From contig CALHKJ010000152.1 in assembly GCA_938033975.1 (NCBI GenBank), positions 1 to 6,772 of the forward strand: 6,772 nucleotides of DNA. Direction: 5' to 3'. The translations under genes and the position numbers were made by a program. The stretch is from an uncultured Saprospiraceae bacterium. GTDB lineage: Bacteria; Bacteroidota; Bacteroidia; Chitinophagales; Saprospiraceae. Each line of letters starts with the position of its first letter. The stretch's first letter is position 1. Of the stretch, positions 1 through 4,957 are shown in pieces. Below the pieces are notes generated by a model, which worked only from the letters and a program-made list of their open reading frames with translations, made no database searches and was not told the origin of the DNA.

Positions 1-90
1 ATCATCAGTATGATCTAAGGGAATTGGAGTTGTCGGATACAACTCTTCAAGTTTTTCAAGGACAAAGGCTGCCTTTTCCTTCTTATTCAT
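1..90 (-). CDS. nth: Endonuclease III, N-terminal 30 codons (truncated by window edge)
   Basis: Endonuclease III is a base-excision-repair DNA glycosylase/AP lyase that removes oxidised pyrimidines. Only the first 30 codons are visible. They begin MNKKEKAAFVLEKL and continue with LYPTTPIPLDH, which matches the N-terminal helix and the proline-containing 'P.P.LDH' segment that comes just before the 'YTLLIAVLLSAQ' block in Bacteroidota Nth proteins. The helix-hairpin-helix, the catalytic Lys/Asp and the iron-sulfur cysteines all lie outside the window, so the assignment rests on N-terminal resemblance alone. The ATG at 88-90 lies inside the end of the acyl-CoA reductase gene (8-nt overlap, ATGAATAA), with no clear Shine-Dalgarno, suggesting translational coupling. 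It is the last visible gene of the leftward cluster. Confidence 0.8.
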   Translation of the reverse strand, partial: MNKKEKAAFVLEKLEELYPTTPIPLDHTDD

Positions 91-1147
91 CAATCTGAGA
101 TATTAGAAATTTCATTGTATCCACACCATCTGCGTAATCCCACAATTCAGGAGATTGAGTGCTACCAAAACTATAGGTTTTAAAATCTGGTAATTCAACA
201 TTTGAGACAACACATTGAAGTTGGTCTTTTAAACCAAGTAATTCTTTCTGTAATTCTGATTCGCTCTCATAATATGAAAAATGCAAACAAGAAATTCTGG
301 AATGAAGTGATTCATCTTCTAGTGTAATCAAACTACCATTTGTAAAAAACTTCACCTTGTTCAACAAGTATATGGCATAGTTATAATCAAAATTGTTTTT
401 ATACTTATTATGCAGGACCCACTCTTTCCAATCTTCAAAGGCCTCCATCACCTTTTCGATCTTATAGCCTTTCGGCAAATACATTTTGGAAACATTTCTA
501 CATCCAAGACCGAAATAAGAGAAGACATCTTCGCCTAGCATTTTTAATTCATCCATGCTGGTATCTGGCCCCAAAACTGCTACACTTGTTCTATTCTTTC
601 TGATGATGTTTGGCATTTTACCAAAGTAATGCTCAAAGTACCGTGAGGTATTATTACTACCTGTAGCTATCACCATGTCTATATCATTCATTCTTTCCAC
701 TTCCGTAAAATAAATTTCAGCCTCTTTATCTTGCTCTATTATTAGTTTTACGAAGAATGGCATAAGGGTTGAATCCTTGTCAGAATATTTGATATGCATT
801 TGATGACCAGATAAAAAGCCTGATACAACATCATGTATCCCTACAAATGGAATATTCCCCGCCAAAAGTAAACCTAAGGTTTTTGGCTTAGTGTTATTAG
901 GAATCTCATATGTCGCCAACCACTTTTCAATCTTTTGCTTATCAGTATAACATTCAACAATGGCGTCAATCGATTTTTTAATATTCGTTTGAGTAAACCA
1001 TTGGTTTTTGCTTTCAGCAATAGAAAAAATAGATTGATAATTGGGGTCATTCACAGAAGCAGCCAATTTTTCTCCTGCTTTAATGAGTAACTCTATTCTT
1101 TGATCCAGTCTTAACATCTTATAGTAATTCCTTTCTTGAATGAACAT
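83..1147 (-). CDS. LuxC-like acyl-CoA reductase
   Basis: The product resembles the LuxC/acyl-CoA reductase family (aldehyde-dehydrogenase fold), which reduces an activated acyl group to an aldehyde with NADPH through a cysteine thioester. In the 354-residue reading the family blocks are visible in order: GNIPFVG (97-103), ATGSNNTSRYFEHYF (161-175), KNRTSVAVL (184-192) and the nucleophile block GLGCRNVSKMYLP (213-225), with Cys216 as probable catalytic residue. The length is near the ~340-360 aa usual in Bacteroidota. The start is uncertain. The ATG at 1145-1147 overlaps rluD by 29 nt, whereas Met11 (ATG at 1115-1117) starts 1 nt after the rluD stop, has AAAGGA 11 nt upstream, and gives the family-like N-terminus MLRLDQRIELL; I favour Met11. 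No luxD, luxE or luciferase genes are nearby, so bioluminescence is not implied. The physiological substrate is unknown. Confidence 0.85.
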   Translation of the reverse strand: MFIQERNYYKMLRLDQRIELLIKAGEKLAASVNDPNYQSIFSIAESKNQWFTQTNIKKSIDAIVECYTDKQKIEKWLATYEIPNNTKPKTLGLLLAGNIPFVGIHDVVSGFLSGHQMHIKYSDKDSTLMPFFVKLIIEQDKEAEIYFTEVERMNDIDMVIATGSNNTSRYFEHYFGKMPNIIRKNRTSVAVLGPDTSMDELKMLGEDVFSYFGLGCRNVSKMYLPKGYKIEKVMEAFEDWKEWVLHNKYKNNFDYNYAIYLLNKVKFFTNGSLITLEDESLHSRISCLHFSYYESESELQKELLGLKDQLQCVVSNVELPDFKTYSFGSTQSPELWDYADGVDTMKFLISQIDE

Positions 1148-2177
1148 AGGCTCTCCATTTGTCCAAGACCTTGGTCATGTCCTCCGGTACCTCTGAATCA
1201 AAAAACATTCTTTCTCCTGTTTCAGGATGGATAAACCCTAAGGAAGCGGCATGAAGCGCATGACGAGGCAACATTTTGAATGCATTATCTACAAATTGCT
1301 TGTATTTACTAAATACTGTACCCTTTCGTATTCTATTGCCTTCATACTTTTTATCATTAAACAGCGGGTGTCCTTGGGATAGCATATGCACTCTAATTTG
1401 GTGCGTTCTTCCTGTTTCTAACACACACTCAACCAGACTAACGTAATACATTTTTTCAATGATCTTGTAATGTGTCACTGAGTGTTTGCCTTGATCTTCT
1501 TCCTCATAAAGCTTCATCCTTTTACGGTCATATATATCACGTCCAATAAAACCAGTTATTGTTCCTTCTTCGGGGTCAGGTTGCCCCCACACCAAAGCAA
1601 TATATTTTCTTTCAATCTTGTGATCAAAAAATTGTTTTGACAAATGAGTCATTGCCTCTGGCTTTTTTGCAATTACCAAAAGTCCAGATGTATCTTTATC
1701 AATTCGATGCACCAAACCTGCTCTATCTGGTGGATTGCCTTCCATCGTAGGTATATCTACCTGACCTAAATAATATCTTAGTCCATTCACCAAGGTACCA
1801 CTCCAATTCCCAACTCCTGGATGAACAACTAATCCTGCCGGTTTATGGACCACCATCAAGTGATCATCTTCATATCTTATATCAAGAGGAATGTTTTCTG
1901 GATTGATCACCTCCCTTTCTCCATCTGATTTAGGAAGATATATTTTAATCAAGTCATTGGGCCGAGTTTTGTAATTTGACTTGACCTCCTTAAAGTTGAC
2001 CAATATGCTACCATCAGTGATGGCGTTTTGAATGCGGTTTCGAGAGACCTTCTCAAGTTTGTCTATTAGAAATTTGTCCAATCTTGTTGGTGTCTGTTTA
2101 GGATCAACAACCACTGTGAAGTATTCCACGTAGCCTTTCGCCTCCATTCTTTCTTTAACTTCCTTTTCTTCTATCAT
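1119..2177 (-). CDS. rluD: RluD-family 23S rRNA pseudouridine synthase (RluA superfamily)
   Basis: This enzyme isomerises uridine to pseudouridine in large-subunit rRNA; E. coli RluD modifies positions 1911, 1915 and 1917 in helix 69. An S4 RNA-binding domain occupies about residues 30-82 (TRLDKFLIDKL, then SRNRIQNAITDGSILVN). The catalytic domain follows: YEDDHLMVVHKPAGLVVHPG (102-121), the signature HRIDKDTSGLLVIAK (157-171) with catalytic Asp160, the ETGRTHQIRVH block (254-264) and RHALHA (305-310). The 352 aa length is normal for an S4-containing RluD. The first ATG (2175-2177) is 3 nt after the upstream stop. A second ATG at codon 11 has AAGGAAG upstream and is a possible alternative start; the residues between are charged and not diagnostic. 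The RluC/RluD paralogue split cannot be settled from motifs alone, so the symbol is less certain than the family. Confidence 0.9.
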   Translation of the reverse strand: MIEEKEVKERMEAKGYVEYFTVVVDPKQTPTRLDKFLIDKLEKVSRNRIQNAITDGSILVNFKEVKSNYKTRPNDLIKIYLPKSDGEREVINPENIPLDIRYEDDHLMVVHKPAGLVVHPGVGNWSGTLVNGLRYYLGQVDIPTMEGNPPDRAGLVHRIDKDTSGLLVIAKKPEAMTHLSKQFFDHKIERKYIALVWGQPDPEEGTITGFIGRDIYDRKRMKLYEEEDQGKHSVTHYKIIEKMYYVSLVECVLETGRTHQIRVHMLSQGHPLFNDKKYEGNRIRKGTVFSKYKQFVDNAFKMLPRHALHAASLGFIHPETGERMFFDSEVPEDMTKVLDKWRAYVHSRKELL

Positions 2178-2180
2178 TAT

Positions 2181-2933
2181 TTAAAATCCAAAGCTTATAC
2201 CAAATATTACCTGAAGGTAATCTAATTGTGTAGTCTTTCTATCAAAATTATCCCAAGGATACTCCTGAGCTTTTTCCTCATCAATGTAATAAGTTGCAGT
2301 GTTTCCAGAATTGAAGTTGGCAATTAGGTGTAAAGCTTGACCTTGCCTTACATTATACTGTATTCCAGCCCCTGCAGAATAAGCAAAAGACACATCAAAA
2401 TTTTGAAAATCTACTGAGGATTCTTCAGAACCTTCCACTCTATCTGAAGTATATGTATATACATTATTTAATCCTAGTTTTATTTCAGCAAAGGGCTCAA
2501 GTTTGGGAGAATAAAGACCAAAGTAATATCTCAATCCATATCCAACAAATATTACATTGCTTACTGCCTTTGACTCTAAATTATAATCAGCAAATTGATC
2601 ATTTACAAAAAAAGTGTTGGACCTTTTAGACAATCGAAAACTTTGGTAATGAATGGACCAAAAAAAGTTATCCTTCATCGAAAAATTATTGTAATACCCT
2701 ATTCTAAATCCAAAGCTGGTGCTAGGCAGATTTTTCTTGAAAGTTTCAAGGCCTATTTGACTGCTGAAACTAATTTCAAAAAGATTTAAATATAAGTCAG
2801 TTGGTTTTTGTTCCTCAGAATAATCATATAATTCAATTCCTTGCTCTTCAACTTCTTCCTGAGCATTCACTTTTGGAATAGCCAAAATTATTAAGAACAG
2901 AATTAGATAAATTCTCACCTCAAAATATTTCAT
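2181..2933 (-). CDS. Small outer-membrane beta-barrel protein with signal peptide
   Basis: The 250-residue product has a Sec signal peptide: a short basic start, a hydrophobic core of Leu/Ile (about residues 8-19), and a likely signal peptidase I site after VNA (residue 24), leaving an acidic mature N-terminus rich in Glu. From about residue 45 the chain shows alternating polar/hydrophobic stretches separated by short charged turns, for example SFGFRIGYYNN (73-83), EPFAEIKLGLNNVYTYT (146-162), FAYSAGAGIQYNV (183-195) and LQVIFGISFGF (240-250). It ends in Phe, as expected of the C-terminal beta-signal read by the BAM complex. This resembles the generic ~200-250 aa 8-10-strand barrels common in Bacteroidota (PorT/OmpW-like in general shape). 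I do not recognise a specific family or ligand. It is the promoter-proximal gene of the leftward cluster, 3 nt before rluD. The ATG at 2931-2933 is supported by the signal peptide. Confidence 0.75.
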   Translation of the reverse strand: MKYFEVRIYLILFLIILAIPKVNAQEEVEEQGIELYDYSEEQKPTDLYLNLFEISFSSQIGLETFKKNLPSTSFGFRIGYYNNFSMKDNFFWSIHYQSFRLSKRSNTFFVNDQFADYNLESKAVSNVIFVGYGLRYYFGLYSPKLEPFAEIKLGLNNVYTYTSDRVEGSEESSVDFQNFDVSFAYSAGAGIQYNVRQGQALHLIANFNSGNTATYYIDEEKAQEYPWDNFDRKTTQLDYLQVIFGISFGF

Positions 2934-3101
2934 ACTTTCAAAATGGTTTTAATTTTAAACTTTCATTTAATTTTTATCAACCTTATCTACTACTACTTTG
3001 ATATAGACTCTTCCATACAGATTGAATCTTTGTATTCATAGAAATTGTTAACTGGAATGAGTTCTTAATTATTTACGTTGCTTTATGATAAATAGTATTA
3101 C

Positions 3102-3109
3102 CAAAATTA
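3102..3109 (-). promoter_or_regulatory. Possible Bacteroidota -7 promoter element for the leftward cluster
   Basis: Read on the minus strand this is TAATTTTG, an exact match to the TAnnTTTG -7 consensus of the Bacteroidota primary sigma factor. It lies about 170 nt upstream of the outer-membrane protein start. The partner -33 TTG is not at ideal spacing: the nearest candidates on the same strand leave 13 nt (TTTG at 3123-3126) or 25 nt (TTG at 3135-3137), against about 19 expected. The leader would also be long. This is a candidate only. Confidence 0.25.
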
Positions 3110-3205
3110 AGGCTTTATTTGACAAATAGCTGTTCAAGCTGTTAACTAAGTAGCGTAAAACATTCTCTAAGAAATTGCTATTTTTAATTCTTCATTCTAT
3201 ATGAT

Positions 3206-3223
3206 AATCTAGGCTTCTAGATT
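3206..3223. repeat. 7-bp inverted repeat upstream of the PLP enzyme gene
   Basis: The sequence AATCTAG-GCTT-CTAGATT is a perfect inverted repeat with 7-bp arms and a 4-nt centre, ending 13 nt before the ATG at 3237. It could be a dimeric repressor operator or a small hairpin in the 5' leader that affects translation. It is AT-rich and short, so chance remains possible. Confidence 0.4.
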
Positions 3224-3236
3224 TTAAACAAAAAAC

Positions 3237-4442
3237 ATGAAAACTGACCTTTTAAAATTTAAATCTATCTGTTGTCAAGAATGGCCACATGTTACAGCAA
3301 ATGAACCACACATTCTTCCAATATATAATACTTCTGCTTTTGTATTCGACAACATTCAGCAAGGGATCAAGATTTTTGAAGGCAAAGAGGAAGGTTTTTC
3401 ATACTCTAGATACGACAATCCTACCTTGGCTACTACGGCTCAAAAACTTGCCGCTTTGGAATCGATAGATTTAGAAGAAAACGCTCACTGTGTGCTTTGT
3501 GGATCAGGTATGGGCGCTATATCTACTCTATTCTATTCCGTCCTTCAACAAGGTGATACCATCTTGACACAAGCTGATCTTTATGGGGGTACTACTGAGC
3601 TCATTCAAAACAACTTATCCAGATTTGGAATCAAATGTATAGTGGTGGACTTTAATGATTCAGAACAAGTCCAAAAGATTCTTCAAGAGGAAACTATCAA
3701 ACTCATCTATATTGAAACGCCATCCAATCCACTTTTGAATTGTGTGGATATACAAGCAGTAGCTTCGATAGCGAAAAAACATAATATAGTTACAGCTATT
3801 GATAATACATTTGCTAGTTGTTATCTACAAAGACCTCTTAACGACGGTATTGATTATGTGATCTATTCCACAACAAAATTTTTAAATGGAATGGGTAATG
3901 CACTTGGTGGAGCGATCATCAGCTTAGACTATGACAAATACAAAGCTGCTTGGAACGTTATGAAATTGAATGGCACATATTGCAGTCCAACTGATGCTTG
4001 GTATTTATATAATGGCCTGAAAACATTCCCATTGAGAATGGATGCTCATTGTAAAAATGCATTGGAGCTCGCAGAATATTTGGAAGGTCATAGCATGGTA
4101 AAGAGGGTCAACTACCCAGGTATTGCATCTCACTCAGCTCACGAAATTGCCAAGAAGCAAATGTCTGCATTTGGAGCCATGTTGAGTTTTGAGATAAAAG
4201 GCAATTTGGATCAGGCCTTGAGTTTTATGAATAATCTTCAACTTGCTAGCTTGGCTCCGACCTTAGGAAATGTAGATACCATATTATTACATCCTGCAAC
4301 TTCTTCACATTTGAAAGTACCAAAAGAGTTGAGAGAAAAGGTTGGAATTACAGATGGATTGATTCGCGTTTCTGTGGGTATTGAATCAGTAGACGATTTA
4401 ATTAAAGATTTTGATCAAGCTATTTCTAAAGCCTTGGCTTAA
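3237..4442 (+). CDS. PLP-dependent trans-sulfuration (Cys/Met metabolism) family enzyme
   Basis: The 401-residue product is a fold-type I PLP enzyme of the family that includes cystathionine gamma-synthase, cystathionine beta/gamma-lyase, methionine gamma-lyase and O-acetylhomoserine sulfhydrylase. Visible features are YSRYDNPT (56-63), whose Tyr56 and Arg58 should bind PLP phosphate across the dimer; GSGMGAI (89-95); the stacking Tyr116 in ADLYGGT; IETPSNP (159-165); AIDNTFAS (187-194) with Asp189 contacting the pyridine nitrogen; STTKFLNG (211-218) with Lys214 as Schiff-base lysine; and IRVSVGIES (376-384) with Arg377 for the substrate carboxylate. The Cys of methionine gamma-lyase (LYGCT) is Gly118 here, which argues against that activity. 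Two usual His positions flanking the lysine are Tyr210 and Met219. The exact reaction cannot be called. An in-frame TAA at 3225-3227 fixes the ATG start, which has an A-rich leader. The gene stands alone on its strand and overlaps the convergent phosphoesterase by 4 bp. Confidence 0.9.
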   Translation: MKTDLLKFKSICCQEWPHVTANEPHILPIYNTSAFVFDNIQQGIKIFEGKEEGFSYSRYDNPTLATTAQKLAALESIDLEENAHCVLCGSGMGAISTLFYSVLQQGDTILTQADLYGGTTELIQNNLSRFGIKCIVVDFNDSEQVQKILQEETIKLIYIETPSNPLLNCVDIQAVASIAKKHNIVTAIDNTFASCYLQRPLNDGIDYVIYSTTKFLNGMGNALGGAIISLDYDKYKAAWNVMKLNGTYCSPTDAWYLYNGLKTFPLRMDAHCKNALELAEYLEGHSMVKRVNYPGIASHSAHEIAKKQMSAFGAMLSFEIKGNLDQALSFMNNLQLASLAPTLGNVDTILLHPATSSHLKVPKELREKVGITDGLIRVSVGIESVDDLIKDFDQAISKALA

Positions 4443-4948
4443 ACCAAACCGCCACGAAGACCTAGTTCAACAGCACTGAGATTTTTTATCTCACCATTGT
4501 CAATTTGAAACTTAAGTATAGTCCTGATTTGGTGAAAACCATGATGACCACATGCTCCAGGATTCATATGCAGTAAATCCAATTCTTTGTCTGGAACAAC
4601 CTTACAAATATGAGAGTGCCCACAGATATAAAGATTAGGCATTTCTTTTTTTAGCAGAGCATACACTCTTCTTGTATACTTCCCTGGGTAGCCTCCTATG
4701 TGTGTAATCAAAACCTTTATCCCTTCACACTCAAAAATTTGATTGAGGGGCCATTGGTGTCTTACTTCGGCGGTATCTATATTTCCATAAACGCCTATCA
4801 CTGGAACGCCAAAACTCTCCAGTTGCTCAATGAGTTTTGGGTCACCTAGATCTCCTGCATGCCAAATCTCATCCGCATCTTTACAATGCATGAGTATGCC
4901 ATCGTCTAGATGACTATGAGTATCAGAAATTAGTGTGATTGATTTCAA
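4439..4948 (-). CDS. YfcE/MJ0936-type metallophosphoesterase
   Basis: The product is a 169-residue cytosolic calcineurin-like phosphoesterase of the small YfcE/MJ0936 type. These are two-metal enzymes that hydrolyse phosphodiesters in vitro and whose natural substrates are mostly unknown. The full metal-binding set is present: SDTH with Asp9 and His11, GDLGD with Asp33, YGNID with Asn56 as the GN(H/C/D) block, ITHIGG with His83, and GHSH with His111 and His113. The NPG turn (129-131) typical of this subfamily follows. Length is normal. The start must be TTG at 4946-4948: an in-frame TAA sits directly before it, and the next ATG (codon 20) would delete Asp9 and His11. With TTG read as Met the N-terminus is MKSITLISDTH, as in the family. 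It lies 9 nt after the secreted-protein gene, so co-transcription is likely, with no obvious functional link. No Shine-Dalgarno is visible. Confidence 0.92.
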   Translation of the reverse strand: MKSITLISDTHSHLDDGILMHCKDADEIWHAGDLGDPKLIEQLESFGVPVIGVYGNIDTAEVRHQWPLNQIFECEGIKVLITHIGGYPGKYTRRVYALLKKEMPNLYICGHSHICKVVPDKELDLLHMNPGACGHHGFHQIRTILKFQIDNGEIKNLSAVELGLRGGLV

Positions 4949-4957
4949 TTAGCAGGC

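Larger units (their letters stand above)
2934..3236. other. Divergent intergenic region, non-coding
   Basis: This 303-bp, strongly AT-rich gap separates two divergently transcribed genes, so it should hold the promoters for both. I see no open reading frame with coding character, no tRNA-like or other structured RNA, and no rho-independent terminator. What it does contain is a TAATTTTG facing left (3102-3109), a 7-bp inverted repeat close to the right-hand start (3206-3223), and short imperfect direct repeats (AGAAATTGTTA at 3040-3050 and AGAAATTGCTA at 3170-3180; TGTTAACT at 3046-3053 and 3140-3147) that may be chance. Confidence 0.7.

Noticed and set aside
83..1147. A bioluminescence (lux) locus
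   Set aside because: Only the LuxC-type reductase is present; its neighbours are rRNA modification and DNA repair genes.
1559..1750. A 63-codon plus-strand reading frame
   Set aside because: It lies wholly antisense within the conserved catalytic part of the pseudouridine synthase and has no family resemblance.
2595..2789. A 64-codon plus-strand reading frame
   Set aside because: It is antisense to the outer-membrane barrel gene, whose signal peptide and strand pattern are convincing.
3119..3147. A sigma-70-like promoter facing right: TTGACA (3119-3124), 17 nt, TTAACT (3142-3147)
   Set aside because: The -35 hexamer is perfect, but the -10 is poor and Bacteroidota primary sigma factors do not use this consensus; no TAnnTTTG lies at suitable spacing.
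3206..3230. A rho-independent terminator
   Set aside because: The hairpin arms are AT-rich, the following T run is only four bases, and no plus-strand gene lies upstream to be terminated.
2934..3236. A SAM or other riboswitch upstream of the sulfur amino-acid type enzyme
   Set aside because: I looked for the conserved SAM-II-like core and for nested stems and found only one short hairpin, too small for a known riboswitch.
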